64,000 nucleotides of DNA, from positions 248,001 through 312,000 of the forward strand of contig NZ_FXXL01000007.1 in assembly GCF_900184685.1 (NCBI RefSeq), written 5' to 3'. Source of the stretch: Butyricimonas sp. Marseille-P3923. Its GTDB lineage: Bacteria; Bacteroidota; Bacteroidia; Bacteroidales; Marinifilaceae. Below are positions 41,378 through 50,139 of the stretch, in pieces (positions within the stretch are counted from its first letter, which is position 1; each line of letters opens with the position of its first letter). The translations under genes were made by a program, and so were the position numbers. The notes beneath the pieces were generated by a model, which had not been told where the DNA came from, did no database searches, and saw only the letters and a list, made by a program, of their open reading frames with translations.

Positions 41378-43642
41378 TTAGATTGTTTCCCCGTCTGCCA
41401 AATGGATTAATTTATCCCTTTCGCCCACGATCCACACGACATCCCCTGCCTCGAAAATGGTGTCCGGGGTGGGATTCATGGTGGACGTGCCGTTGCGCTC
41501 GATACCGATGACCAGACAGGCGGCTTTATCCCGGATGCCGGATTCCCGGATGGAATGCCCTACCAGCGGGGTGTTTTCTTCGATCATGAATTGTTCCAGA
41601 CTGACTTCGGGCGGGCGTTGCTGTTCCAGTTCCTGTTTTCTTTTTTCCACCCGGTCTTCCACGAACTTACGGAATACTTCGATCTCTTTATCTGTCGCTG
41701 CCACGATGATATGGTCAAACGGGTACAAACGTTCCTCGCCGCCGGGGATATTGATGCGTTCCTCGCCGCGGATGATAGTTACCACGCTTACCCCGCAGGA
41801 TTGGCGGAAATTCAATTCTTTTAATGTTTTCCCCACGCTGGGAGAGGATTGTGACACCTCGAAATCTGCCAAATGAAGATCCCGGTTGAGCAAATGTTGC
41901 ACGAAACGTTGTTTGATAGGTGATTTGCGTTCTTGCTCCTGTTGGCGTGCCGTGAAATTACGCAGGAAACGCCTTTCCAGCAGGATAGAATACTTCTTCA
42001 GTCGTTTGGAATAAATGAAAAACAGGATAATGGCACTCGCGATCAGCAATAAAAGTCCTGCCGCCACGTTCACGAGGCTGGAAATCACGAACATGACAAT
42101 TCCGATACACAAGGCTATACGCAGCACGATGAGCGACACGAGCGGTCCCCGGTTGTATTTACTGTCGTTCCAGAGGTGTTGAAACTCTTCCGAGTGATTT
42201 TTCTTCATCATCATGGCACGGAGAAACGGGGAAATCAGCAACAATATGGCAATAGCGCTGACTATTCCGCCTTGTATCCCCGGTAATTCCTGTCGGATAA
42301 TCGGCGTGAGGTATTGCAGGAAAAGGACGATCGTGAAGATAGAGAGTATAGTGTAGGTAATCACGATACGTAATAAGGCCTTCAGTAGCCGGGTCCACAT
42401 CCCTTTATGGTGTATCGTGTTTGTTCCCGTGCTGTACCTGTCAAGGAAGCGAATCCATGCTTGGGGCAGATGATTATTCACGAACCGGTAAGCCGGTTCC
42501 GATAGCCGGATCATGTAGGGGGTAAAGAACGTAGTAATGACCGATACGGTAACAACGATAGGATAGAGAAATTCGTCCGTCACGTGCAGCGACATTCCCA
42601 GCGACGCGATGATAAACGCGAATTCGCCGATTTGCGCGAGCGAAAAACCGGACTGGATGGCTATTTTCAAGTTCTGACCGGAAAGTAGTATTCCGAAAGC
42701 GGAAAAGGTAATTTGTCCCACCATGACCACGACGGTGATCAACAAGATCGGGAACCAGTACTCGATCAGCATGGCGGGATCGATCATCATGCCGACGGAA
42801 ACAAAGAATATTGCCCCGAAAAGGTCTTTTACCGGCTTGATCAAGTGTTCGATATTCTCCGCCTCTACGGTTTCAGCCAGAATCGAACCCATGACGAATG
42901 CCCCCAATGCCGCAGAGAAACCCGCCTTAACTGCCAATAAAACCATGCCGAGGCATAAACCTAGCGACACGACGAGCAGTGTTTCGGCATTCAACCACTG
43001 TTTCGCTTTTTTGAGAAAAGTGGGTATCAGGAAAATACCCGTGATCGACCAAAAAACAAGGAAAGCGACAAGTTTCAGTATGCTGTTTGCCATTTCCATT
43101 CCCTCGAAATGCTTGCTTACCGCCAAGGTGGACAACAATACCATCAAGACAACGGCGAAAAGGTCTTCCACGACGAGGATACCGAAGACTACCCCCGCGA
43201 AACGTTGCCCTCGTAATCCCATGTCCTCGAAAGCCTTGAAAATAATCGTCGTGGACGACATGGACAGCATACCCCCGAGGAAGAGGCTGTTCATGTGCCC
43301 CCAGCCGAGTGCCAGTCCGGCAGAGTATCCCAACATCATCATAGCTCCCACGATCGTGAGGGCGCTAATCATGGCGGTACCGCCGACATTCATCAGCTTT
43401 TTGAAACTGAAATCGAGTCCCAAGGCGAACAGGAGGAAAATAACCCCGATATCGGCCCATATTTGGATATTTGCCGAGTCTGTGACCATGGGGCCGCCGA
43501 ACGTGTAAGGTCCCGCGATGATGCCTGCCATGATATATCCTAACACGACCGGCTGTTTTAGCCATTTAAAAATAATGGTTATCAGTCCTGCAGAAAAAAG
43601 AATGACCGCCAGATCCGAAATTAAAACAGGAATGCCCGACAT
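41378..43642 (-). CDS. KefB-like cation:proton antiporter with two TrkA-C domains
   Basis: About 754 residues. The first 400 are a CPA2 exchanger domain with roughly 12 helices (VVLGYIMAGIIAGPYTFGG, SMSSTTIIFKAFEDMG, VEDLFAVVLM). Three further hydrophobic segments follow (about 420-560), then two TrkA-C-like domains near the C-terminus (SVGKTLKELNF and VGHSIRESGIRDKA). This is the build of potassium or sodium/proton antiporters gated by a soluble domain; no full RCK N-domain is seen. The upstream TTG at 43669 lies in a TAACTTTG -7 box, so the ATG at 43642 (MSGIPVLIS) is the better start. Confidence 0.85.
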   Translation of the reverse strand: MSGIPVLISDLAVILFSAGLITIIFKWLKQPVVLGYIMAGIIAGPYTFGGPMVTDSANIQIWADIGVIFLLFALGLDFSFKKLMNVGGTAMISALTIVGAMMMLGYSAGLALGWGHMNSLFLGGMLSMSSTTIIFKAFEDMGLRGQRFAGVVFGILVVEDLFAVVLMVLLSTLAVSKHFEGMEMANSILKLVAFLVFWSITGIFLIPTFLKKAKQWLNAETLLVVSLGLCLGMVLLAVKAGFSAALGAFVMGSILAETVEAENIEHLIKPVKDLFGAIFFVSVGMMIDPAMLIEYWFPILLITVVVMVGQITFSAFGILLSGQNLKIAIQSGFSLAQIGEFAFIIASLGMSLHVTDEFLYPIVVTVSVITTFFTPYMIRLSEPAYRFVNNHLPQAWIRFLDRYSTGTNTIHHKGMWTRLLKALLRIVITYTILSIFTIVLFLQYLTPIIRQELPGIQGGIVSAIAILLLISPFLRAMMMKKNHSEEFQHLWNDSKYNRGPLVSLIVLRIALCIGIVMFVISSLVNVAAGLLLLIASAIILFFIYSKRLKKYSILLERRFLRNFTARQQEQERKSPIKQRFVQHLLNRDLHLADFEVSQSSPSVGKTLKELNFRQSCGVSVVTIIRGEERINIPGGEERLYPFDHIIVAATDKEIEVFRKFVEDRVEKRKQELEQQRPPEVSLEQFMIEENTPLVGHSIRESGIRDKAACLVIGIERNGTSTMNPTPDTIFEAGDVVWIVGERDKLIHLADGETI

Positions 43643-43775
43643 ATAGCTGTTTATTATTATCGACGACAAAGTTAATGCTTTTATGGATTGGATATACGGG
43701 ATGACGGCATGTTTTTGTATATTTTCTATTTCGAGGATAAAGCTTACGGTTCGAAAATATTATCTTTGCCCCGTT

Positions 43776-44774
43776 ATGATTAAAAATAACCATGTAAAAA
43801 AAGAAGGAGTTACGGGTGCCGTCGTGACGATGCTGGTCACGGGAGCGTTGCTCTCGCTCGTGCAGGTAATGGTGCGACCGCCGCTATTGCTGGCGGAACG
43901 CCTGTTGCCCGGCGGTGGTTGGTTGCAGGTCGTGTTGGCGGCACTGTTCGGCGGGTGGCTTTATTTAAAGATGTTCGACAGGGCGAAGCGTGCCGTTTGG
44001 CGGCGGCGGATATGGTTATTGTTTTCCGTGGTATTTTTCTTTCAACTGGCACTGGGTATTTTTGCGGATACCGTTTTCCTCATGTCCGGCAAGTTACACT
44101 TCCCGATACCGGGATTGATTCCGGTCGGGGTATTCTACCGGGGAGAAATGTCCTTTATGCCCTTCTTGTTCTTGATCACGATATTGCTTTCCGGGGGGGC
44201 GTGGTGCAGTCAGTTGTGTTACTTCGGGGCGTGGGACAGTCTGGCGGCGGGGAAGAACGGCAAGCGGCAGGGGATAAAGCCGGGCACAAGAGCCGGCATC
44301 CGTTGGACGGTACTTGCGGTGTTTATCCTTGTGGCTTTGGGATTGAGATTATTTCATGTTCCCGTGATTTATGCCTCGCTAATAGCTGCCTTTGCGGGAG
44401 TGGCAGGCGTCGGGATAATCGTGCTTGTATCCCGGGGACGGAAAATAGCTGCGCATTGTTCAACCTATTGTCCGGCGGGTACCTTGGTGTCTTATTTGAA
44501 GTATATATCCCCGTGGCGTTTCCGGGTAAACGACCGTTGCACGCGTTGCATGGCTTGTTCGCGGGTATGCCGCTATGATGCTTTGCCCCGGGAGAGCATC
44601 CTCAAGGGGCGTCCGGCGGTGAATTGCACGTTGTGCGGCGATTGCCTCGCCGTGTGCCGCCACGGTGCTTTGGAATATCGTTTTTGGGGACTTTCGCCTC
44701 TTGCCGCAGAACGTTTATGGCTAGGTACGACGCTGGTCTTTTTCACTTGTTTTCTTTCGATCGCCCGGGTGTAA
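43776..44774 (+). CDS. NapH/YccM-like membrane 4Fe-4S protein
   Basis: About 332 residues from the ATG at 43776. Five or six membrane helices, with WCSQLCYFG and HCSTYCPAG facing the same side, as in NapH/NosR-type quinol-linked proteins. Two 4Fe-4S motifs close the protein: CTRCMACSRVC and CTLCGDCLAVC. A TATCTTTG box (43761-43768) lies 7 bases before the start, so the mRNA may have almost no leader. It is divergent from the antiporter gene. The electron partner is unknown; it resembles the first part of the protein encoded at 37513. Confidence 0.8.
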   Translation: MIKNNHVKKEGVTGAVVTMLVTGALLSLVQVMVRPPLLLAERLLPGGGWLQVVLAALFGGWLYLKMFDRAKRAVWRRRIWLLFSVVFFFQLALGIFADTVFLMSGKLHFPIPGLIPVGVFYRGEMSFMPFLFLITILLSGGAWCSQLCYFGAWDSLAAGKNGKRQGIKPGTRAGIRWTVLAVFILVALGLRLFHVPVIYASLIAAFAGVAGVGIIVLVSRGRKIAAHCSTYCPAGTLVSYLKYISPWRFRVNDRCTRCMACSRVCRYDALPRESILKGRPAVNCTLCGDCLAVCRHGALEYRFWGLSPLAAERLWLGTTLVFFTCFLSIARV

Positions 44775-44862
44775 ACGTTCGCGGAAAATGTAATATTTTT
44801 GTAATAATTTAACACTGTAATACGCGGGAGGATTGTACATTTGCGTACTAATCAATAATGAA

Positions 44863-45513
44863 ATGAAAATAGACCGATTTCTTCAATTATTTGTCGTAAA
44901 GGAAAAAAAGTTTTATCCTTTATATATCGAGCAAGCCGTTAATATCGAGGCTGCCGCGAAACTTCTGGTTGAACTTTTGCAAGAGCGGAAACCTGAAAAT
45001 CAAAAGACTTTGTACAAGAAGGTCAAAGATTACGAGCATAGTGGTGATCAGATCACGGCACGGCTCTACGAGGAATTGAACAAGACATTCGTGACCCCTT
45101 TCGACCGGGAGGATATCAACCGTCTGGGAAGCAGCATGGATACTTTGTTGGATTTTATCCATGACGCGGCAAAAAGGGTATTGATGTATCGGCCGAAAAA
45201 CGTCAACCAGTTGATGGTTGCCATGGCGCAATGTATCGTCGAGGATGCCCGGATTCTGGGGCAGATCATGGACGAGTTGGATCAACTCCAGAAAAGACCG
45301 CAGGAGATTAACGAGAAATGTGTCCGGATCAAGCAGATAGAGCATGACGTGGATAACCTGTATGAAGAATTCATGAGCGACGTGTTTGCCAACGAGAAAG
45401 ACGCGATAGAGTTGGTTAAATTGAAAAATATAGGACAGGTACTGGAAGATGCTACCGACCGGGCAAAGGACGTGAGTGACATCGTGAGGGGTATTATCAT
45501 CAAATTTGCCTGA
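44863..45513 (+). CDS. DUF47 family PhoU-like protein
   Basis: 216 residues, almost entirely helical. The segments TPFDREDINRLGSSMDTLLDFIHDAAKR and EHDVDNLYEEFM are typical of DUF47/PhoU-like proteins that accompany PiT phosphate transporters and are thought to regulate them. It ends 5 bases before the PiT gene. The ATG at 44863 is used; a TACATTTG -7 box lies at 44836-44843. It acts in the cytoplasm at the membrane. Confidence 0.9.
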   Translation: MKIDRFLQLFVVKEKKFYPLYIEQAVNIEAAAKLLVELLQERKPENQKTLYKKVKDYEHSGDQITARLYEELNKTFVTPFDREDINRLGSSMDTLLDFIHDAAKRVLMYRPKNVNQLMVAMAQCIVEDARILGQIMDELDQLQKRPQEINEKCVRIKQIEHDVDNLYEEFMSDVFANEKDAIELVKLKNIGQVLEDATDRAKDVSDIVRGIIIKFA

Positions 45514-45518
45514 TCGTT

Positions 45519-46556
45519 ATGCTGACAATAGTTCTTTTAGCCATCGTGATCGCTCTCTTGTTCGACTTCCTGAACGGGATGAACGATGCGGCAAATTCGA
45601 TAGCGACGATCGTCGCCACTCGTGTATTCTCTCCCACTATGGCAGTGCTTTGGGCGGCGTTCTGGAATTTCGCCGCTATTTTTATCTTCGGCGTGAGCGT
45701 GGCGCATACGATGGGAGAGGGGATTGTGGAAGCCTCCCGGATTAATGAATACCTGATTTTCGCCGCTTTGATCGGCTCGGTCATCTGGGTATGGTTGTGT
45801 ACTCATTTCGGGATGCCTATCAGCGTGTCCCATGCCTTGATCGGCGGGTTGATCGGTCCCGTGTGGTTCACCTTCGGGAGCGATGCTCTCGTGGCTTCCG
45901 GGATTATCAAGATTGCAGTGTTCATCGTGCTTTCCCCGCTTATCGGTATGATACTCGGTTTTTTCACGATGTGCCTGACGATGTTGATATTCAGACGCAA
46001 ACACCCGTTGAAAGTCGAGGGCTTGTTCAAAGGATTGCAATTATTTTCTTCCGCTATATTCAGTTTGGGACATGGCGCGAACGATGCCCAGAAAACGATG
46101 GGTATCATCGCTATTTTGCTTTATAGCGTGGCAGGTAGCAACACTTTCGTGAGTGAATACCTGTACGAGAACACGGGATCGTTCCACGTGCCCGTATGGT
46201 TGATCGTCACTTGCTACTCGGTGATCGCCTTGGGTACCATCGTCGGGGGAAAGAAAGTGATCAAGACCTTGGGCGACGGGTTGGCACGGTTGAAACCCGT
46301 CCAAGGATTCTGTGCCGAAACATCCGGTGCGTTGACGTTGATGGGAACGGCAGTTCTGGGTATTCCCGTGAGTACCACGCATACCATCACCGGTGCCATC
46401 ATCGGCGTCGGCATCACGAAAGGTGTGGCATCCGTCCGTTGGGCAACGGCGACGAATATCGTGGCGGCATGGGTATTGACTATCCCCGCAACCATCGTGA
46501 TGTCCGGACTCGTGTACTGGATCATGGGGTTGTTCATGACGATGCCGGGCAATTGA
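45519..46556 (+). CDS. PiT family inorganic phosphate transporter
   Basis: 345 residues with about ten membrane helices. The two duplicated signature segments are FLNGMNDAANSIATIVATRV (near residue 18) and GHGANDAQKTMGII (near residue 188), which form the phosphate and sodium or proton site. PiT carriers import phosphate with low affinity at the inner membrane. It forms a two-gene unit with the DUF47 gene, 5 bases upstream. Confidence 0.95.
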   Translation: MLTIVLLAIVIALLFDFLNGMNDAANSIATIVATRVFSPTMAVLWAAFWNFAAIFIFGVSVAHTMGEGIVEASRINEYLIFAALIGSVIWVWLCTHFGMPISVSHALIGGLIGPVWFTFGSDALVASGIIKIAVFIVLSPLIGMILGFFTMCLTMLIFRRKHPLKVEGLFKGLQLFSSAIFSLGHGANDAQKTMGIIAILLYSVAGSNTFVSEYLYENTGSFHVPVWLIVTCYSVIALGTIVGGKKVIKTLGDGLARLKPVQGFCAETSGALTLMGTAVLGIPVSTTHTITGAIIGVGITKGVASVRWATATNIVAAWVLTIPATIVMSGLVYWIMGLFMTMPGN

Positions 46557-46577
46557 AATTGACTTTTAACACCTTTA

Positions 46578-46611
46578 TTCTTGAAGTCCCCACACTTGGG
46601 GACTTCAAGAA
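46578..46611. terminator. Bidirectional terminator
   Basis: A 14-base-pair perfect stem, TTCTTGAAGTCCCC (46578-46591) and its complement (46598-46611), with a 6-base loop, between the PiT and DJ-1 genes. Confidence 0.85.
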
Positions 46612-46634
46612 TGAGGGATTCGGCAATCACCGGG

Positions 46635-47168
46635 TCAATTCGTTTTCAATCTCTCGATCAATTGCGGCATCATCGTCCAGATCGTGTTTTCAGTCTGGGC
46701 AGTGTAGAAATTACCATCGATCTCGAATTTCTCGTCGGTAGCGATGCCTTTTTGTATGGCGGCTTTTGCCAGCGGATGGACTGCCACTTTCTTGCCGGTG
46801 CTGATACCCGTGGCATCAAACATCATGGCTGCGGCACAGTGACCGATAATAATTTTCCCCTTGTCGCCGAAAGCCTTGATGACGGCGAGCATATCCTGAT
46901 TGTAAGGTTTCCCGGCATTCTCGCCGAACTTGGGCATGGCGTCGCCACAACCGAACACGAGTGCGTCGTATTCATCCTCGTGTCCCTTGAGGTGAGCGAT
47001 CACGTCGTCGGCAAACAGGGTGATACCGGAGTTTGTTTTGATCTCTTTCGTGTCGGCAACCGCGAATACTTTATAAGGTATCCCGTTCTCGAAAAACGCT
47101 TCCAAGTACTGGAATAAACCGAACCCGTTGACCGGGTTTACTGCCAAAACTGCAACTTTCTTTGCCAT
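46635..47168 (-). CDS. DJ-1/PfpI family protein
   Basis: 177 residues with the flavodoxin-like fold of the family. The nucleophile elbow is IGHCAAAM with C111; the acidic loop reads VFGCGDAMP. The family includes glyoxalase-like deglycases, peptidases and chaperones, and no closer assignment is possible. It is divergent from an HxlR regulator, which often controls such redox or electrophile-response genes. The shared upstream region has two -7 boxes in a palindrome. Confidence 0.85.
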   Translation of the reverse strand: MAKKVAVLAVNPVNGFGLFQYLEAFFENGIPYKVFAVADTKEIKTNSGITLFADDVIAHLKGHEDEYDALVFGCGDAMPKFGENAGKPYNQDMLAVIKAFGDKGKIIIGHCAAAMMFDATGISTGKKVAVHPLAKAAIQKGIATDEKFEIDGNFYTAQTENTIWTMMPQLIERLKTN

Positions 47169-47215
47169 AATGTATTTTTTTAGCGTGAAACAATAGTTCT
47201 ATTAAGTAAGTTTAT

Positions 47216-47259
47216 TACTTTTGTATAGCAAAAGTATGCTATCTAATTCGTAAAAACAA
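47216..47259. promoter_or_regulatory. Overlapping divergent promoter/operator of the DJ-1 and HxlR genes
   Basis: TACTTTTG (47216-47223), 5 bases, CAAAAGTA (47229-47236): a palindrome in which each arm is a perfect -7 box, one for each strand. On the minus strand a TTG (47259-47257) lies 20 bases upstream of the box, giving a full promoter toward the DJ-1 gene. On the plus strand no -33 box is evident. The symmetry also suits a dimeric repressor such as HxlR. Confidence 0.6.
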
Positions 47260-47333
47260 GAACGTACTTGGAGATAAGATAGTTACACGGATGTTAGTAA
47301 TGTTGATACTAAACGGGATATATTGATAAAAAA

Positions 47334-47681
47334 ATGAAAAATTTTCACGCTAACGGGAAATGTCCTATACGTGACGTGTTGAGTCGTCTGGGGGACAAAT
47401 GGTCGATGCTGGTGCTGGTGACGCTGGAAGCGAACGGAACAATGCGTTTTCGGGATATTCACAACGCTATTGCGGATATCTCGCAGCGAATGCTGACGGT
47501 GACCCTGCGTATCCTCGAGGCGGACGGGTTAGTGTCGCGCAAGGTGTACGCCGAAGTACCCCCGCGGGTAGAGTATCAACTGACGAGAACGGGCGAAAGC
47601 TTGATGCCCCATATCCGGACGCTTGTCGATTGGGCGATGCAGCACATGCCGGAGATCGTGGAAAGCAGGGAAGGACACTGA
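47334..47681 (+). CDS. HxlR-type winged-helix transcriptional regulator
   Basis: 115 residues. The family start CPIRDVLSRLGDKWSMLVL with a single Cys (C10) is often the redox- or electrophile-sensing residue in HxlR proteins. The winged helix follows (RFRDIHNAIADISQRMLTVTLR, then RVEYQLTRTGESLMPHI). It binds DNA as a dimer and is likely to control the divergent DJ-1 gene. The intergenic palindrome (47216-47236) is its candidate site. Confidence 0.92.
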   Translation: MKNFHANGKCPIRDVLSRLGDKWSMLVLVTLEANGTMRFRDIHNAIADISQRMLTVTLRILEADGLVSRKVYAEVPPRVEYQLTRTGESLMPHIRTLVDWAMQHMPEIVESREGH

Positions 47682-47778
47682 CGCATTAGCGTCTTCAAGC
47701 GGATACAGAGTGTCAACTCGGAGAACACGCGTGTGAACGGTAATGCCGGGAATGCGTGTGTTCTGTTTTTTTTTGCAA

Positions 47779-47808
47779 TTTGGTTGCAAGATTATCTCTG
47801 TACCTTTA
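47779..47808 (+). promoter_or_regulatory. Probable promoter of the metal ATPase gene
   Basis: TTTG (47779-47782), 18 bases, then TACCTTTA (47801-47808), 21 bases before the start codon. Last base of the -7 box departs from consensus. Confidence 0.55.
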
Positions 47809-47829
47809 CCGGCAATAAAACGAAAGGTT

Positions 47830-49701
47830 ATGAAACAATACGTGAAAGAGATCGTGTCATTTATCCTGTTGGTTAGCGGGATCGGGATGACATGGGGAAA
47901 CGCGGCGTGGTTCGGGGAGGGACACGTGAGGGCGATGTGGTATGCGGTGGCGTTTCTTCCGGTAGGTTTGCCCGTGTTGCGGGAAGCTGTTGGCTGCCTG
48001 TGGGAACGGGAGTATTTTAACGAGTTTATGTTGATGAGCGTGGCGGCACTCGGGGCTTTTTATATCGGGGAATACCCGGAGGGAGTGGCGGTGATGCTGT
48101 TCTATTCCGTCGGGGAGAAGTTTCAAGACGCGGCGGTGGAACGTGCCCGTTCCCGCGTGAAGGCGTTGCTTGACGTGCGTCCGGAAGTGGCGGCGGTGGT
48201 TCGCGGGGGCAGTGTCGTGGCGGAAGTCCCGGCAAACGTGCAGGTCGGCGAGACGGTGGAGGTGAAGGCGGGTGAACGGGTGCCGCTCGATGGCGTGATG
48301 CTGGGCGAAACGGCGGCATTCAACACGTCGGCGTTGACAGGCGAGAGTTTGCCCCGGGATATCCGGCAAGGTGAATCCGTGTTGGCGGGGATGATCGCCA
48401 TGGATCGGGTGGTACGGGTGCGGGTGATGCGACCTTATGACCGGAGCGAGCTGGCGCACGTGCTGGAAATGGTGCAGAACGCCACGGAACGGAAAGCACC
48501 GACGGAGTTGTTTATCCGTCGTTTCGCCCGGTTTTACACGCCCGTGGTGACGGGGTTGGCGGTATTGATCGTGTTGTTGCCCTTTATCTATTCGCTGGCG
48601 CAGCCGGGATTTGCTTATGTCTTTGACGATTGGCTGTATCGTGCCCTCGTGTTTCTGGTGATCTCTTGCCCGTGTGCCCTCGTGGTGAGTATCCCGCTGG
48701 GGTATTTCGGGGGAATTGGGGCGGCATCCCGTCACGGGATCCTGTTCAAAGGGGGAAACTATCTCGATGCGATCACGCGGGTAAACACGGTCGTGTTTGA
48801 CAAAACGGGTACACTCACGCGGGGTGAGTTCGAGGTACGGGAGGCACACGCCGGGAACGGTTTCGAGGCGGACACGATGCTGGCAATCGTGGCGGCGGCA
48901 GAGGGAAATAGCACGCACCCCGTGGCGAAAGCGGTCGTACGGTACGTCCGGTTTCGGGGAATCGAGCCGCTGGCGGTGACGGATGCGAAAGAATTACCCG
49001 GTCACGGGTTGAGTGTCCGTGTCGACGGGCGGGAAGTGTTGGTCGGGAACACGCGGTTGCTGGATGCGAACGGGGTGACGTATCCTGCGGGTTTGGCGAG
49101 CGTGCCGGAAACGGTAGTCGTTTGCGCGGTGGACGGCGTGTATGCGGGCTATCTCCTGTTGGCGGACGCACCGAAGGAAGATGCGGCGGATGCGATCGCG
49201 GCATTAAAAAGTTTAAATATTAATAATATTGAGTTATTATCGGGAGATAAACAGGCAATTGTTACTAAATTAGCGAAAAGTTTGGGTATCGACAGAGCTT
49301 ACGGCGATTTACTCCCGGCAGATAAAGTGGCTCGGTTGGAAGAGTTGAAAGCCGAGCCGGGCAGGAAAGTGGCTTTCGCAGGTGACGGGATCAACGATGC
49401 CCCGGTACTTGCCCTCGCTGACGTGGGGATTGCCATGGGCGGACTCGGGAGCGATGCCGCGATAGAGATTGCCGACGTGGTGATACAGACCGATCAGCCG
49501 GGCAAGATTGCAACCGCCGTCAAGATCGGAAAAGCTACCCGCCGCGTGGTGTGGCAGAATATTGCGTTGGCATTCGGCGTGAAGCTGGTAGTACTGGTGC
49601 TTGGGGCATTCGGGGTCGCTACCATGTGGGAGGCCGTCTTTGCCGATGTCGGGGTTGCCCTGTTGGCGATTCTCAATGCGATAAGGATACAGGTAAAATA
49701 A
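47830..49701 (+). CDS. P1B-type heavy-metal ATPase (Zn/Cd/Pb class)
   Basis: 623 residues. TGES (170-173), CPC in the transport helix (280-282), DKTGT (D324), THPVAKA and GDGINDAPVLA are all present. A Lys (AFGVKLVV) and Asp (FADVGVALL) in the last two helices match the Zn/Cd/Pb subgroup. It exports these ions from the cytoplasm. There is no N-terminal metal-binding domain, unlike ZntA/CadA. It is followed 6 bases later by a Fur-family regulator. The ATG at 47830 is chosen because the 29 codons before it cover the promoter. Confidence 0.92.
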   Translation: MKQYVKEIVSFILLVSGIGMTWGNAAWFGEGHVRAMWYAVAFLPVGLPVLREAVGCLWEREYFNEFMLMSVAALGAFYIGEYPEGVAVMLFYSVGEKFQDAAVERARSRVKALLDVRPEVAAVVRGGSVVAEVPANVQVGETVEVKAGERVPLDGVMLGETAAFNTSALTGESLPRDIRQGESVLAGMIAMDRVVRVRVMRPYDRSELAHVLEMVQNATERKAPTELFIRRFARFYTPVVTGLAVLIVLLPFIYSLAQPGFAYVFDDWLYRALVFLVISCPCALVVSIPLGYFGGIGAASRHGILFKGGNYLDAITRVNTVVFDKTGTLTRGEFEVREAHAGNGFEADTMLAIVAAAEGNSTHPVAKAVVRYVRFRGIEPLAVTDAKELPGHGLSVRVDGREVLVGNTRLLDANGVTYPAGLASVPETVVVCAVDGVYAGYLLLADAPKEDAADAIAALKSLNINNIELLSGDKQAIVTKLAKSLGIDRAYGDLLPADKVARLEELKAEPGRKVAFAGDGINDAPVLALADVGIAMGGLGSDAAIEIADVVIQTDQPGKIATAVKIGKATRRVVWQNIALAFGVKLVVLVLGAFGVATMWEAVFADVGVALLAILNAIRIQVK

Positions 49702-49707
49702 AGGATT

Positions 49708-50130
49708 ATGGAAGAAACGGTATATTTGGATAAACTGGAAAGGCGGGGAATTAAACCCACCGCCATGCGGCTGCTGATATTAAAAGGTATGTTACGGTTT
49801 ACGCGGGCGTTCAGCCTGCTTGATCTGGAGAACGAGCTGGACACGGTAGATAAGTCCACGATATTCCGGACGATCAATCTTTTTCTGGATCATCACTTGA
49901 TTCATTGTATCGACGACGGTTCCGGTTCATTGAAGTATTCCGTGTGCAGCAATGAATGTACCTGTTCTATCGACGACCTGCACGCCCATTTCTATTGCCG
50001 GAATTGTCACAAGACCTATTGCCTGCGAAAAATACACGTGCCGACAGTCGATTTACCGATGAACTTCACCCTCGAAAGCATCAATTACGTGCTAAAAGGC
50101 TTGTGTGAAGATTGTGCCTTGAAAAAATGA
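49708..50130 (+). CDS. Fur-family transcriptional repressor (possibly Zur-like)
   Basis: 140 residues. The winged helix (IKPTAMRLLILKGMLR, then DKSTIFRTINLFLDHH) and the metal site typical of Fur proteins (DDLHAHFYCRNCHKTYC and CEDC) are present. The four Cys would form the structural zinc site. The overlap with zinc export suggests zinc as the signal, but Fur or another metal specificity cannot be excluded. It lies 6 bases after the ATPase gene and probably controls it, its own operon, or other zinc genes. Confidence 0.88.
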   Translation: MEETVYLDKLERRGIKPTAMRLLILKGMLRFTRAFSLLDLENELDTVDKSTIFRTINLFLDHHLIHCIDDGSGSLKYSVCSNECTCSIDDLHAHFYCRNCHKTYCLRKIHVPTVDLPMNFTLESINYVLKGLCEDCALKK

Positions 50131-50139
50131 GATATATCT

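Noticed and set aside
43683-43775. N-terminal extension of the polyferredoxin from an upstream ATG
   Set aside because: The extra 31 codons cross a likely -7 promoter box and encode no membrane segment; the ATG at 43776 is better.
47743-47829. Longer start for the metal ATPase
   Set aside because: The extra codons cover the probable promoter, and the family begins near MKQYVKE.
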